Counted from the stretch's first letter, positions 17,762 through 27,375 are shown. The stretch is 64,000 nucleotides of DNA from Actinopolyspora lacussalsi subsp. righensis (GCF_900116555.1 NZ_FPAT01000010.1:1-64000), one strand, 5' to 3'. The notes: generated by a model from the sequence alone, not told the origin. Made by a program: numbers and translations.

Positions 17762-19420
17762 ATGCGCAAGCGACGCATGGTCGCGCCGGTCGCGGCATCG
17801 CTGTCGGCGGCCCTGCTGGCAGCCGGCTGCGGCGGTGGTGGCGGCAGCGCCGTCACCGAGGAAACCGGGACCCTGGAGGACCCGATCACGGTGGACTGGG
17901 GTGAGCCGGAGAATCCGCTCGTTCCCGGCAACACCACCGAAGTCAACGGTGGAAACGTCCTCGACGCCATGTTCACCGGGCTCGTCGAGTACGACCCGAA
18001 GACCTTCGAGCCGTACAACGCCATGGCGAAGTCGATCAAGGCTTCCGACGACAAGAAGACCTACACGGTCAAGCTCAAGCAGGGCTGGAAGTTCCACGAC
18101 GGTGAGGAAGTCACCGCGGACAACTTCGTCCGGGCCTGGAACTACACTTCTTACGCGCCCAACGGGCAGAAGACCGCCAGCTTCTTCGACAAGATCAAGG
18201 GCTTCGACGACGTCAACCCGCCGGATCCGGACGGGGAAACCGGCCCGAAGGAAGCTCCGGAGCCGAGCGCGAAGAAGATGTCCGGGCTGAAGGTCGTGGA
18301 CGACCACACCTTCGAGATCACCCTCAAGCAGCCGTTCACCATCTTCCCGACCACCCTGGGCTACACGGCGTTCTCGCCGTTGCCGGAGAAGTTCTTCGAG
18401 GACAAGGAAGCCTTCGAGAACGAACCGGTCGGCAACGGTCCGTACAAGTACGAGGGGCGCGAACCCAACCGCAGTCTCACGCTGACGCGTTACGACGACT
18501 ACAAGGGCGAGCGCAAGGGCGAGGTCGAGGCCTTCAAGTTCAAGGTCTACCAGAAGCAGGCGACTGCCTACCGCGACCTGAAGTCCGGCAACCTCGACTT
18601 CCAGCGGCAGGTGCCCACCTCCGCACTGGTCGACAACCGCTGGAAGGAAGAGCTCGGCGACAACGCGCTCACCCGCGAGGGTGCGCTCGTCACGCCGCTG
18701 AGCTTCCCGCTCTACGACGAGAAGTTCCAGGACCCGAACCTGCGCAAGGCCATCTCGATGGCTATCGACCGCGAGAGCATCGTCAAGAACGTCTTCTCCG
18801 GCACGCGTCAGGCACTCCGAGGGTGGTCCGCACCCGGTACTCCCGGCCGTGACGGCGAGGCCTGCGGGCAGTGGTGCCAGTACGATCCCGCCAAGGCCAA
18901 GGAGCTCCTGAAGAAGGCGGGTGGTTTCGACGGTACGTTGACCATCTCCAGCAACGCTGACGGCGGTCACGAGGAGTGGATCAAGGCCGTTGCTGGCAGC
19001 ATCCGCGACACCCTGGGGATCGAGGTCTCCTACAACCCGGTTCCCACGTTCAGCGAGTTCCGTTCCTCGATCGCCGCGAACCAGATGACCGGAATGTTCC
19101 GCAGCGGATGGATCGCCGACTACCCGAGCATCCAGAGTTACCTGGCCCCCATCTACACCAAGGGCGGTTCCTCGAACGACAGTGGCTACCACAATCCCGA
19201 GTTCGAGGATCTGATGAGCCGGGCGAACCAGGCTCCTACGGTCGAGAAGGCCAACGAACTCTACGCCGAGGCGGAGAAACTGCTGGCCAAGGACATGCCG
19301 ACCGTGCCGGTCTATTCGCAGAACGTGCAGTCGGCCAAGTCGGATCGTATCGCCGAGGGACAGGTGACCAAGCGCCGTTCGTTGTCGCTGACATCGGTGA
19401 AGATCGCCCAGCCGGAGTGA
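17762..19420 (+). CDS. Peptide ABC transporter substrate-binding lipoprotein (DppA/OppA type)
   Basis: 552 residues from ATG 17762 behind GGAGGAATTTG. The signal peptide ends in LLAAGC. The SBP_bac_5 fold shows in the N-terminal VDWGEPENPLVPGNTTEVNG, the FHDGEEVTADNFVRAWNY signature and NLRKAISMAIDRESIV. It captures oligopeptides outside the membrane for the permease encoded next. First gene of a five-gene operon; a strong hairpin separates it from the permease genes. Confidence 0.93.
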   Translation: MRKRRMVAPVAASLSAALLAAGCGGGGGSAVTEETGTLEDPITVDWGEPENPLVPGNTTEVNGGNVLDAMFTGLVEYDPKTFEPYNAMAKSIKASDDKKTYTVKLKQGWKFHDGEEVTADNFVRAWNYTSYAPNGQKTASFFDKIKGFDDVNPPDPDGETGPKEAPEPSAKKMSGLKVVDDHTFEITLKQPFTIFPTTLGYTAFSPLPEKFFEDKEAFENEPVGNGPYKYEGREPNRSLTLTRYDDYKGERKGEVEAFKFKVYQKQATAYRDLKSGNLDFQRQVPTSALVDNRWKEELGDNALTREGALVTPLSFPLYDEKFQDPNLRKAISMAIDRESIVKNVFSGTRQALRGWSAPGTPGRDGEACGQWCQYDPAKAKELLKKAGGFDGTLTISSNADGGHEEWIKAVAGSIRDTLGIEVSYNPVPTFSEFRSSIAANQMTGMFRSGWIADYPSIQSYLAPIYTKGGSSNDSGYHNPEFEDLMSRANQAPTVEKANELYAEAEKLLAKDMPTVPVYSQNVQSAKSDRIAEGQVTKRRSLSLTSVKIAQPE

Positions 19421-19441
19421 GTGTGAGTCAGTAGGGCAGTC

Positions 19442-19480
19442 GCCCGGCTCGTCACCGCCAAAAGCGGTGGCGAGCCGGGC
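19442..19480 (+). promoter_or_regulatory. Intra-operon hairpin after the binding-protein gene
   Basis: A 17-bp near-perfect stem (GCCCGGCTCGTCACCGC against GCGGTGGCGAGCCGGGC, one mismatch) with a CAAAA loop and no T tract. Placed between the binding-protein gene and the first permease gene, it probably protects or partly terminates the upstream transcript so that binding protein exceeds permease. Confidence 0.6.
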
Positions 19481-19503
19481 CTGTCCGTGTCGAAGGAGGT
19501 TCG

Positions 19504-20430
19504 GTGGGCCGATACATACTGCGGCGACTGCTGCAGTTGATTCCGGTTTTCATCGGAACGACGTTCATCATCTATTCCCTCGTGTGGGCCCTGCCGGGAG
19601 ATCCCTTCGCGGGCAAGTGCGGATCCCGTGCTTGTCCGGAGGCCTACGTCCAGATGATGACCGAGAAGTACAATCTCGACGAGCCCCTGCCGATGCAGTA
19701 CATCCTGTATCTGGGGCAGCTGTTCCAGGGGAACTTCGGGGAGACCTTCTCGGGGATCGAGGTCAGTACGCTGATCCAGGACGCGTATCCGGTCACCATC
19801 AAGCTCGCGGCGATCGCACTGGTCTTCGAGGCCGTGATCGGCATCGTCGCCGGGATCCTGACCGCACTGCGCGGCAAGGGCTTCGTGGACAATCTGGTGC
19901 TCGCGGCCACGCTCTTCCTGATCGCCGTGCCGGTCTTCGTCAGCGGTTTCGTGGTACAGATCGTTTTCGGTGTCCAGCTGGGCTGGATGGACCCCTCGGT
20001 CAGTACCGATCCGACCATCGGCGAGTTGATGGTTCCGGGCTTGATTCTCGGCAGCCTGTCCATGGCCTACATCGCCAGGCTCACCCGCACGGCGATGTTC
20101 GAGAACAAGCGCGCGGACTACATCCGTACCGCCAACGCCAAGGGGCTCAAGCCGCGCCGGGTCGTCTCGGTGCACATGCTGCGCAACTCGTTGATCCCGG
20201 TGATCACCTTCATCGGCACCGACTTCGGTGCGCTGATGGGTGGTGCCATCGTCACCGAGGGCATCTTCAACATCCCCGGAATCGGCAACCTCGTCTTCCA
20301 AGCGATCGGCGGGCAGGAAGGAACAACCGTTACGGGCGTCGTCACCCTGCTAGTGATCGTCTACCTGCTGATGAACCTGCTGGTTGACATTCTCTACGCG
20401 GCTTTGGACCCGAGGATCCGATATGACTGA
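19504..20430 (+). CDS. Peptide ABC transporter permease (DppB type)
   Basis: 308 residues, GTG 19504 behind GAAGGAGG. The N-terminal MGRYILRRLLQLIPVFIGTT is typical of DppB/OppB, followed by about six membrane helices. The inner-membrane EAA loop (ADYIRTANAKGLKPRRVVSV) contacts the ATPases. It pairs with the DppC-type gene, which it overlaps by eight bases. Confidence 0.93.
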   Translation: MGRYILRRLLQLIPVFIGTTFIIYSLVWALPGDPFAGKCGSRACPEAYVQMMTEKYNLDEPLPMQYILYLGQLFQGNFGETFSGIEVSTLIQDAYPVTIKLAAIALVFEAVIGIVAGILTALRGKGFVDNLVLAATLFLIAVPVFVSGFVVQIVFGVQLGWMDPSVSTDPTIGELMVPGLILGSLSMAYIARLTRTAMFENKRADYIRTANAKGLKPRRVVSVHMLRNSLIPVITFIGTDFGALMGGAIVTEGIFNIPGIGNLVFQAIGGQEGTTVTGVVTLLVIVYLLMNLLVDILYAALDPRIRYD

Positions 20431-21382
20431 ATCAATCCGAGAGCAGACGGATTCGACGGACACCGGCGACCGGGATGTCTCGCGTTCCGGCGAGCAGAAG
20501 CCCAAGCTCGAAAAGCAAGTGGGACTCTGGGGCGACGCCTGGCGTGACCTGCGCAAGCGCCCGCTGTTCATCGCGGCGAGTGCCATCATTCTGCTGCTGC
20601 TGGTGATGTCGGCCTTCCCATGGCTGTTCACCTCCGTCGATCCCAACGAACAATTGCTCAGTAAAGCGCGCCAAGGCCCTTCGGCCGAAGCGTGGTTCGG
20701 CTACGATCACCTCGGTAGGGATGTCTACTCCAGGGTGATCTACGGGACCAGGTCCTCGATCCTCGTCGGGGTGCTCGCGACTTCCCTGACCGTGGTGCTC
20801 GGCTCCATCTTCGGGTTGATCTCCGGTTACTTCGGGCGGAAGACGGACGTTTTGGTCTCCCGGTTCGCCGAGATCTTCCTGGGGCTGCCGTTCGTGCTCG
20901 GCGCGATCGTCATCCTGTCGGTGTTCAACGCTGGGATCGTCAGTCCAGGGGAAATCCGCGTCATGAGCCAGGTGATCCTGACCATCGGCGTGCTGGCCTG
21001 GCCGATCTCGATGCGCATCATGCGTTCGGCCGCGATCGCGGCCAAGCAGCAGGACTACGTCAACGCCGCCAAGGCGCTGGGTGCCAGCCACAGCAGGATC
21101 ATCTTCAAGCACGTGCTGCCGAACTGCATCGCTCCGGTGATGGTCTATGCGACCATCGCGTTGGGGCAGATGATCGGACTCGAGGCGACGCTGTCCTACC
21201 TGGGGCTCGGACTCAAGGCGCCGGTCGTCTCCTGGGGAATGATGATCTCGGTGTCCCAGCAGTACATCATCAGCACGCCGCACATGCTGCTGTTCCCGGC
21301 AGGATTCCTGGTGATCACGGTTCTGGCGTTCGTGATGCTGGGTGACGCGGTGCGCGACGCGCTGGATCCGAAACAACGGTAG
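20423..21382 (+). CDS. Peptide ABC transporter permease (DppC type)
   Basis: 319 residues. A charged N-terminus of about 40 residues, one helix (FIAASAIILLLLVMSAF), the extracellular FGYDHLGRDVYSRVIYGTR signature, then the permease core with EAA loop QDYVNAAKALGASHSRIIF. The start ATG 20423 lies inside the end of the DppB-type gene. It forms the heterodimeric channel with that protein. Confidence 0.93.
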   Translation: MTESIREQTDSTDTGDRDVSRSGEQKPKLEKQVGLWGDAWRDLRKRPLFIAASAIILLLLVMSAFPWLFTSVDPNEQLLSKARQGPSAEAWFGYDHLGRDVYSRVIYGTRSSILVGVLATSLTVVLGSIFGLISGYFGRKTDVLVSRFAEIFLGLPFVLGAIVILSVFNAGIVSPGEIRVMSQVILTIGVLAWPISMRIMRSAAIAAKQQDYVNAAKALGASHSRIIFKHVLPNCIAPVMVYATIALGQMIGLEATLSYLGLGLKAPVVSWGMMISVSQQYIISTPHMLLFPAGFLVITVLAFVMLGDAVRDALDPKQR

Positions 21383-21396
21383 TAAGGAGGGCCGCT

Positions 21397-22416
21397 TTGT
21401 CGGCTACCGACGACAGCACGGGCGGCTCCTCGGAGTCGCGCCTGCTCGAAGTGGAAGACCTGCACGTCGAGTTCCGCACCCGCGAGGCGACGGCGAACGT
21501 GCTCAACGGGGTGGGGTATCACGTCGACGCGGGGGAGACCCTCGCCGTGCTCGGCGAGTCGGGCTCCGGCAAGAGCGTCACGGCGCAGACCGTGATGGGC
21601 ATTCTGGACACTCCGCCGGGCTTCGTGACCAAGGGAGCCATCCGTTATCGCGGGGAGGAGCTCCTCTCCGCGACGGAGGACCGTCGCCGTGGCCTGCGGG
21701 GCGAGAACATGGCGATGATTTTCCAGGACGCCCTCTCCGCGCTCAACCCGGTTTACACCGTGGGATTCCAGATCGCCGAGCAGTTCCGCTTCCGGCGCGG
21801 GATGTCGCGCAAGGACGCGATGGCCAAGGCCGCCGAGATGCTGGACCTGGTCAAGATCCCCAACGCCAAGCAGCGCGTGAAGGAGTTCCCGCACCAGTTC
21901 TCCGGCGGCATGCGGCAGCGCGCCATGATCGCGATGTCGCTGGCGCTGGACCCGGACCTGCTCATCGCCGACGAGCCGACCACGGCGCTGGACGTGACGG
22001 TGCAGGCCCAGATCATGGATCTGCTGGACGAGCTGCGCCGCGAACGCGGGATGGGACTGATCCTGATCACCCACGACCTCGGCGTGGTCGCCGAGGTCGC
22101 CGACCGCATCGCGGTGATGTACGCCGGTCGGGTGGTGGAGGAGTCCGACGCGGAGTCGCTGTACAAGCGCCCCGCGCACCCCTACACCGAGGGGCTGATG
22201 GAGTCCATTCCCCGGCTGGACCAGAAGGGCGAACAGCTGGCCAGCATCAAGGGGCTCCCGCCCAACCTCGCGAACATCCCCGAGGGCTGCCCGTTCCACC
22301 CGCGTTGCCACCGCGCCACGGACGAGTGCCGCCGGAAGGTTCCGGAGTTGCTCGAACTCCGCCCCGGGCGCTACAGCGCCTGCCACTTCGCCGAGGAGTT
22401 GATCAGCAGTGAGTGA
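21397..22416 (+). CDS. Peptide ABC transporter ATP-binding protein (DppD type)
   Basis: 339 residues from TTG 21397 behind AAGGAGGG. Walker [10 protein letters not shown]-loop [10 protein letters not shown], signature [15 protein letters not shown], Walker B LLIADEPT and switch His in LITHDLG. The C-terminal [14 protein letters not shown] block is the oligopeptide-type 4Fe-4S or Cys-rich extension. It energises import with the DppF-type subunit. Confidence 0.94.
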   Translation: MSATDDSTGGSSESRLLEVEDLHVEFRTREATANVLNGVGYHVDAGETLAVLGESGSGKSVTAQTVMGILDTPPGFVTKGAIRYRGEELLSATEDRRRGLRGENMAMIFQDALSALNPVYTVGFQIAEQFRFRRGMSRKDAMAKAAEMLDLVKIPNAKQRVKEFPHQFSGGMRQRAMIAMSLALDPDLLIADEPTTALDVTVQAQIMDLLDELRRERGMGLILITHDLGVVAEVADRIAVMYAGRVVEESDAESLYKRPAHPYTEGLMESIPRLDQKGEQLASIKGLPPNLANIPEGCPFHPRCHRATDECRRKVPELLELRPGRYSACHFAEELISSE

Positions 22417-23443
22417 GCCGATTCTGCAAGTTCGCGACCTGGTCAAGCACTTCCCGGTGCAGCAGGGGATCGTGTTCAAGAAGACCATCGGTCACGTGCG
22501 GGCGGTGGACGGCGTCTCCTTCGACCTCAACCGGGGCGAGACGCTGGGCATCGTGGGCGAGTCCGGCTGCGGCAAGTCCACGCTGGCCCAGGTGCTGATG
22601 CGGCTGGAACAGCCCACCAGCGGCAGCGCGCTGTTCGAGGGCGTGGACATGTTCGGCAAGAAGAGCGCGTCCCAGCTTCGGCAGCTGCGCAGGGACATGC
22701 AGATCGTGCTGCAGGACCCCTACACCTCGCTGAACCCGCGCAAGACGGTGGGCGACATCGTCGGCGAGCCGTTCGAGATCCACCCCGAGGTGGCGCCGAA
22801 GGGCGACCGACAGCGGCGGGTGCAGGAGCTGCTCGACACCGTCGGGCTCAACCCGGAGCACGTGCGGCGCTATCCGCACCAGTTCTCCGGTGGACAGCGG
22901 CAGCGGATCGGCATCGCCCGTGCGCTGGCGCTCAAGCCCAAGGTGATCGTCTGCGACGAGCCGGTGTCCGCACTGGACGTCTCCATCCAGGCACAGGTGA
23001 TGAACCTGCTGAGTGATCTGCAGTCCGAGTTCGGCCTGTCCTACATCTTCATCGCCCACGACCTCGGCGTGGTGCGGCACCTCTCCGACCGGGTGGGCGT
23101 GATGTACCTGGGCAAGATGGTCGAGAACGGCACCGAGGACCAGATCTACGAGCACCCGCAGCACCCCTACACCCAGGCGCTGCTGTCCTCGGTGCCCGTG
23201 CCCGATCCCTCGGTGCGCGACCGCAGGGAGGCCATCCGGCTCACCGGCGACGTGCCCAGCCCGGCGAACCCGCCGTCCGGTTGCCGGTTCCGCACCAGGT
23301 GCTGGAAGGCGCAGGACATCTGTGCCGAGCAGGAGCCCGAGTTGGCCGTGCGGCACGACGGCGGCCGCATCGACCTCGAACTGGCCGACGGTCACCCCAG
23401 TGCCTGTCACTTCGCCGAACGGAACGACCACGTCGTTTCGTGA
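22409..23443 (+). CDS. Peptide ABC transporter ATP-binding protein (DppF type)
   Basis: 344 residues, GTG 22409 overlapping the previous gene by eight bases. Walker [10 protein letters not shown]-loop [18 protein letters not shown], signature [15 protein letters not shown], Walker [13 protein letters not shown], switch IAHDLGVV. The C-terminal [14 protein letters not shown] motif matches oligopeptide transporter ATPases. Last gene of the importer operon. Confidence 0.94.
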   Translation: MSEPILQVRDLVKHFPVQQGIVFKKTIGHVRAVDGVSFDLNRGETLGIVGESGCGKSTLAQVLMRLEQPTSGSALFEGVDMFGKKSASQLRQLRRDMQIVLQDPYTSLNPRKTVGDIVGEPFEIHPEVAPKGDRQRRVQELLDTVGLNPEHVRRYPHQFSGGQRQRIGIARALALKPKVIVCDEPVSALDVSIQAQVMNLLSDLQSEFGLSYIFIAHDLGVVRHLSDRVGVMYLGKMVENGTEDQIYEHPQHPYTQALLSSVPVPDPSVRDRREAIRLTGDVPSPANPPSGCRFRTRCWKAQDICAEQEPELAVRHDGGRIDLELADGHPSACHFAERNDHVVS

Positions 23444-23505
23444 GGGGAACGCTGCCTTTCGAAGGGGAACGCTGCCTCTCCGAGGGGCACCTCTTCGCGG
23501 TGGTG

Positions 23506-23537
23506 GGGGCGTCGATTTCGCGAGAAATCGACGCCCC
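23506..23537. repeat. Short palindrome family 2, copy c
   Basis: GGGGCGTCGATTTC and GAAATCGACGCCCC form a perfect 14-bp stem around GCGA. It lies just after the transporter operon and could also act as a transcription roadblock. Confidence 0.8.
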
Positions 23538-23560
23538 GGTGCGGCGGTGCGGTCCCGGTC

Positions 23561-23590
23561 GGCGTCAATTTCTCGCGAAATCGCGGCGCC
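23561..23590 (-). repeat. Short palindrome family 2, copy d
   Basis: GGCGTCAATTTC then TCGC then GAAATCGCGGCGCC. Linked on its right by GGTCGGAGTTC/GCGGGAGTGGTGG-type linker (reverse strand) to family 1 copy E, in the same relative order as the composites at 11938 and 40125. Confidence 0.78.
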
Positions 23591-23652
23591 GCTACGATGC
23601 AGGGCTGAGCTTCCACCACTCCCGCAGGCCGAACTCCGACCACCCTCGCAAT

Positions 23653-23765
23653 CGGCACCGCCGCGGGTTCTCTCGTGCGACTCTCGCGAGGAAGGCCCGA
23701 CGTTGGGTAGGTCGCTACCCGATGTCGGGCCTCCCCGGAGCGAGAGTCGTGCGCGAGGTTCCGCC
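23653..23765 (-). repeat. Intergenic hairpin repeat family 1, copy E
   Basis: Reverse orientation, between convergent genes. Outer stem is GACTCTCGC/GCGAGAGTC where other copies have GGCTCTCGC/GCGAGAGCC, a compensated pair change. Inner AGGCCCGAC/GTCGGGCCT; apical GGGTAG/CTACCC, the longest apical stem of the family. Confidence 0.9.
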
Positions 23766-23802
23766 ACTGGACCGACCGAGCAAACCGAGCGGACGAACCG
23801 CT

Positions 23803-25281
23803 TCACCGGGAGACGAACTCGGCGAGATCTGCGGACTGCTTGATCCGCGAGGGCTCGTGCACGTACATCATGTGCCCGGCGGGGTAGTAGCGGACCTCGA
23901 TGTTGTCGCGCAGTTCCCGCGGGATCTCCAGCTGCGCCAGGGTGTGCTCGGCCGCGAAGTACGGCGTCGCCCCGTCGGTGTGCCCGCAGCCCACGTGCAC
24001 CCGCAGGTGCGGGTTGCTGCGCATCGCCTTGGCCAGTTTGTCCGTCGCGGTCACCGCCATCCCCTCGAAGTCCTCGTAGGACCACGGATGGACCCGTGGG
24101 GACAGCACCTCGTAGGGCAGGTCGTTGGAGTACTCCAGCTCCTGCCGCAGGTAGTGGTTGACCCCGGCCGAGTAGGCTCCGATGATCCCCGAGACGCTCG
24201 GGTCGTCCGAGAGGTGCTCGCCGCCCGCGTCGGGCTCCCAACCGGTGAAGCGTCCGTCCATACGACCGACGGTCAGCCGCTTCTCGCGCAACAGCTCGGT
24301 GAAGAACCGCAGGTGCTCGATCCGCAGATTCACCCGGTCCACGTAGTCCGGACTCAGCCCGGTCAACTCGGCGGTGCGCCGCACCACCTCGGCGCGGTCC
24401 TCGTCCGACAGCCGGGCACCCTGCCGCAGCGCCCACGGATGATCCCGCGCCGCGAACTCCTCGGCCTCGTCCAGCACCTCGCGCAGCGGCCGGTCCCCGT
24501 GCTTGCCGTGGTGGTGCGCGATGGCCGCGTAGGTCGGCAGGAAGAGACTGTAGGGCAGGTCGTTGCCCTCGGTGAAGCGGATGGTGCCCATGTCCAGCAC
24601 CGTCGAGATCAGCAGCAACCCGTTCGGGTAGAGCCCGTGCTTGCTCTGCAGGTGTTCGGCCAGTGACGCGGCCCGCAGCGTGCCGTAGGACTCGCCCGCC
24701 AGGTACTTGGGCGACAGCCAGCGGCCGTTGCGCGTGGTCCATAGCCGGATCAGCTCCGCCACCGACTCGATGTCGCGCCGGTAACCGTGGAAGTCGCCCG
24801 CCTTGCCACCGCGAACCGCCCGGGAGAAACCGGTGGATACCGGGTCGATGAACACCAGGTCGCTGTGTGCCAGCAGCGTTTCCGGATTGTCGGTGAGCCC
24901 GTACGGCGGGGCCGCGAGCTGGCCCGCGTCGCCGGAGACCACCTTGCGCGGCCCCAGCAGCCCCATGTGCAGGAACGCGCTGGCCGCTCCGGGGCCGCCG
25001 TTGAAGGCGAACGTGACCGGACGGTCGGACGACTCCGGCGAATCGGCCACGTACGAGGTCACGAACACCTCGGCGCCGGCGACGTGCCCGTCGAACTTGC
25101 CGTCGGTGTAGCTCTCCTCCCGCAGCACGTACCGGCCCGCCGTGGCCGTGTAGGAGAGTTGCTTGCCGTTGGCCGTGATCGTGTGATGTGTGCTGACCAG
25201 GTCGTCGGTCGGTTCGGCCGAAGGCGTGCTCGACTGCCGGTTCGACTCGCCGGTGTTGTCGGTTTCCTCACTGGCTGTCAT
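23803..25281 (-). CDS. S10-like serine carboxypeptidase family protein
   Basis: 492 residues from ATG 25281. The alpha/beta-hydrolase core of the S10 family is recognisable: FAFNGGPGAASAF (oxyanion region), the nucleophile Ser198 in LAGESYGTLRA, and the C-terminal His in YYPAGHMMYVHEPS. There is an acidic N-terminus without signal peptide, so it is probably cytosolic. It likely cleaves C-terminal residues from peptides, and its position beside a peptide importer fits peptide use, though the two are convergent. Confidence 0.87.
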   Translation of the reverse strand: MTASEETDNTGESNRQSSTPSAEPTDDLVSTHHTITANGKQLSYTATAGRYVLREESYTDGKFDGHVAGAEVFVTSYVADSPESSDRPVTFAFNGGPGAASAFLHMGLLGPRKVVSGDAGQLAAPPYGLTDNPETLLAHSDLVFIDPVSTGFSRAVRGGKAGDFHGYRRDIESVAELIRLWTTRNGRWLSPKYLAGESYGTLRAASLAEHLQSKHGLYPNGLLLISTVLDMGTIRFTEGNDLPYSLFLPTYAAIAHHHGKHGDRPLREVLDEAEEFAARDHPWALRQGARLSDEDRAEVVRRTAELTGLSPDYVDRVNLRIEHLRFFTELLREKRLTVGRMDGRFTGWEPDAGGEHLSDDPSVSGIIGAYSAGVNHYLRQELEYSNDLPYEVLSPRVHPWSYEDFEGMAVTATDKLAKAMRSNPHLRVHVGCGHTDGATPYFAAEHTLAQLEIPRELRDNIEVRYYPAGHMMYVHEPSRIKQSADLAEFVSR

Positions 25282-25316
25282 GTGCCGTAGCCTAATCGCC
25301 TCGATCGGAGGATTCG

Positions 25317-26129
25317 GTGGCCCGCGCAGGGGTGTTCGAGCGATGTGCCACTGTGACCGTGGTGAACGAGACACACTCCCGAACACCCGTCCCGGGGCCG
25401 GTCGAGCCGACCACCTCGACGGGCGAGGCGAGCACGCTGGCCGAGCTGGACGAGGCGGTCACCGGTTGTCGCGCCTGCCCCAGACTGGTGAGCTGGCGGG
25501 AACGGGTGGCCGAGGAGAAACGCGCCGCCTTTCGTACGCAGGAGTACTGGGGCAGACCCGTACCGGGGTTCGGGCCCTCCGACGCCTCGCTGGCACTGGT
25601 GGGACTGGCACCCGCCGCGCACGGGGCGAATCGGACGGGACGCATGTTCACCGGGGACCGCTCCGGCGAGGTGCTCTACCGGGCGCTGTTCGACGTGGGC
25701 CTGGCCTCGGCGCCGCGCTCCGAGTCGGCCGACGACGGGCTGCGGCTGTACGGCACGCGGATCACAGCGCCGGTGCGGTGCGCCCCTCCCGCGAACAAGC
25801 CGACCCCCGCGGAGCGCGACACCTGCTCGCCCTGGCTCGCACGCGAGTTCGAGCTGCTCCGACCCACCCTGCGAGTCGTCGTGGTGCTGGGTGGTTACGG
25901 CTGGCAGGCCCTGTTGCCGGTGCTGGCGGCCGGTGATTGGGAAGTGCCCCGGCCGAAGCCGAGGTTCGGGCACGGAGCGCGCGCGACGCTGCGCGACCCG
26001 TGGGGGGCCGAACTGCTGCTACTGGGCTGCTACCACGTCAGCCAGCAGAACACCTTCACCGGAAGGCTCACCCCGGAGATGCTGCGCGACGTGCTGGGAC
26101 GCGCCAAGGAAGCGGCGGGGTTGGCGTGA
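25317..26129 (+). CDS. Family 5 uracil-DNA glycosylase (UdgB-like)
   Basis: 270 residues. The Fe-S-type N-terminus ([18 protein letters not shown]) is followed by the family 5 active-site block [21 protein letters not shown], where a non-acidic residue replaces the usual Asp/Asn, then [14 protein letters not shown] and the C-terminal [16 protein letters not shown]. It removes uracil and other deaminated bases from DNA. The true start may be inside (GTG near 25353). Its last 30 codons are echoed at 26818-26910 beyond higBA. Confidence 0.88.
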   Translation: MARAGVFERCATVTVVNETHSRTPVPGPVEPTTSTGEASTLAELDEAVTGCRACPRLVSWRERVAEEKRAAFRTQEYWGRPVPGFGPSDASLALVGLAPAAHGANRTGRMFTGDRSGEVLYRALFDVGLASAPRSESADDGLRLYGTRITAPVRCAPPANKPTPAERDTCSPWLAREFELLRPTLRVVVVLGGYGWQALLPVLAAGDWEVPRPKPRFGHGARATLRDPWGAELLLLGCYHVSQQNTFTGRLTPEMLRDVLGRAKEAAGLA

Positions 26130-26162
26130 GGCCGCACACCTGGCGCATAACGCTTGCCGTTA

Positions 26163-26179
26163 TTAACGTGCTACGTTAA
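26163..26179. promoter_or_regulatory. Palindrome immediately upstream of higB (probable autoregulatory operator)
   Basis: TTAACGT-GCT-ACGTTAA, seven-base arms, ending five bases before the higB ATG. It lies in an AT-rich patch unlike its surroundings. TA antitoxins usually repress their own operon through such dyads; the HigA link is inference. Confidence 0.5.
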
Positions 26180-26183
26180 GATT

Positions 26184-26465
26184 ATGCTGCGATCGTTCGC
26201 CGAGAAGGAGACCGAGCGTGTATGGCAACGACGCCGTTCGCGGATGCTCGATCCGAAGGTTCAGCGGGCGGCTCTGCGGAAACTTGCCATCCTGGACGCG
26301 GCTGAGACGCTGGAAGACTTGCGCGTCCCTCCCGGTAATCGGCTGGAGAAGCTACATGGAGATCGAGCCGGGCAGTACAGCATTCGGATCAACCAGCAGT
26401 GGCGGATCTGCTTTGAGTGGACATCAGCCGGGCCCGAGAACGTCGAGATCGTGGACTACCACTGA
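26184..26465 (+). CDS. higB: HigB-type RelE-superfamily toxin
   Basis: 93 residues. The ending DRAGQYSIRINQQWRICFEWT followed by VEIVDYH, and LEDLRVPPGNRLEKLHGDR, are diagnostic of the HigB/graft toxin family, ribosome-dependent mRNA endonucleases. Toxin-first order is typical of higBA. ATG 26184 is chosen because the operator-like palindrome ends just upstream. The antitoxin gene begins 12 bases downstream. Confidence 0.92.
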   Translation: MLRSFAEKETERVWQRRRSRMLDPKVQRAALRKLAILDAAETLEDLRVPPGNRLEKLHGDRAGQYSIRINQQWRICFEWTSAGPENVEIVDYH

Positions 26466-26477
26466 AGGGAGCTGAGG

Positions 26478-26777
26478 ATGTCCGACGAGTGCGTCATGCC
26501 TCCGGTTCATCCCGGGGAAGTCCTGGCCGAGGAGTACTTGGAGCCGCTCGGCGTTACCCAACACCGAGTGGCCGTCGCGATCGGTGTTCCGCCGCGTCGT
26601 ATCAACGAGATCGTACACGGCGCGCGCGGGATCTCCGCTGACACCGCACTACGGCTGGCGCGGTTTTTCGGGACGTCCGAGCGGTTCTGGCTGAACCTGC
26701 AGTCTCGCTACGACCTCGAACGAGAGAAGGACAACCTGGCCGATTCGTTGGATCGGATCCACCCGTTGGGAGCCTGA
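26478..26777 (+). CDS. higA: HigA-type XRE antitoxin
   Basis: 99 residues. HTH segment: MPPVHPGEVLAEEYLEPLGV, QHRVAVAIGVPPRRINEIVHG, then TALRLARFFGTSERFWLNLQ, the standard HigA/VapI layout. It would neutralise HigB and repress the operon. ATG 26478 follows AAGGGAGCTGAGG. Confidence 0.93.
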   Translation: MSDECVMPPVHPGEVLAEEYLEPLGVTQHRVAVAIGVPPRRINEIVHGARGISADTALRLARFFGTSERFWLNLQSRYDLEREKDNLADSLDRIHPLGA

Positions 26778-26817
26778 CGCCACGCCGAGTCCTGATGGCT
26801 GCCCGATGCCCGAACTC

Positions 26818-26910
26818 AGCCGGCAGAACACCTTCACCGGCAGGCTGACGCCGGAGATGCTGCGTGCGGTGCTCACCGAGGCCAAGGACTCCGCAGGCCT
26901 GGGGGAGTGA
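26818..26910 (+). pseudogene. Remnant of a uracil-DNA glycosylase 3' end
   Basis: The frame from 26818 encodes [20 protein letters not shown] then EAKDSAGLGE and a stop. It aligns with the last 30 codons of the intact glycosylase gene (26040-26129), with about ten differing residues. There is no start codon or upstream domain. It marks where the gene once ended, or where another allele's end was brought in with higBA. Confidence 0.82.
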
Positions 26911-26953
26911 GGTTTTCCGGCCGGGGCGGTGCCTGCGAGGCGGCGATCTCGGA

Positions 26954-26983
26954 GCGGCGTCGATTTCTCACGAAATCGCCGCG
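26954..26983. repeat. Short palindrome family 2, copy e
   Basis: GCGGCGTCGATTTC-TCAC-GAAATCGCCGC, without a neighbouring family 1 element. Confidence 0.72.
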
Positions 26984-27353
26984 TCCGTGGCGGGGCGGCG
27001 GATCCGAGGCGTCGGTCGCGCTTTGCCGATCGCGCCGTGATCGGTGCGCCCGTGATCGGTGCGCTGCGCTCGCTGCCCCGTGACTGGTGCGATGGGGAGT
27101 GTGTGACGGGAACCTCGATTCCGTGGTTCCGCACTCGTGGATCCGAATCTCCGGTATGGTGGGCGGGGATGATTCGAGATCGTTTTCACTCGGTGCTCGC
27201 GGTGTCGTAGGCGAGCGTCGAACACGCCGCTCGTGCTCGTTCCCTCCCGGTGATCCCGGTTTTCTCCAGAGGGCGCGCATCGTGCGCGAGCGGAGCACAC
27301 AACGATTGCGTACCGTGATTTCGGTGGACGCAACGTTCACACCCGCACACGGG

Positions 27354-27375
27354 CTGTTTTTGTGATCATAAACAC
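27354..27375. promoter_or_regulatory. Imperfect AT-rich dyad upstream of the NADH dehydrogenase gene
   Basis: TTTTTGTGATCATAAACA centred on TGATCA, about 75 bases before the ndh start. Contains a TTGTGA half-site like those of Rex or CRP family regulators, but the other half is poor. A redox operator here is a guess. Confidence 0.25.

Noticed and set aside
26818-26910. Downstream glycosylase-like sequence as a separate small gene
   Set aside because: It has no start codon or RBS and matches only the extreme C-terminus of the upstream enzyme.
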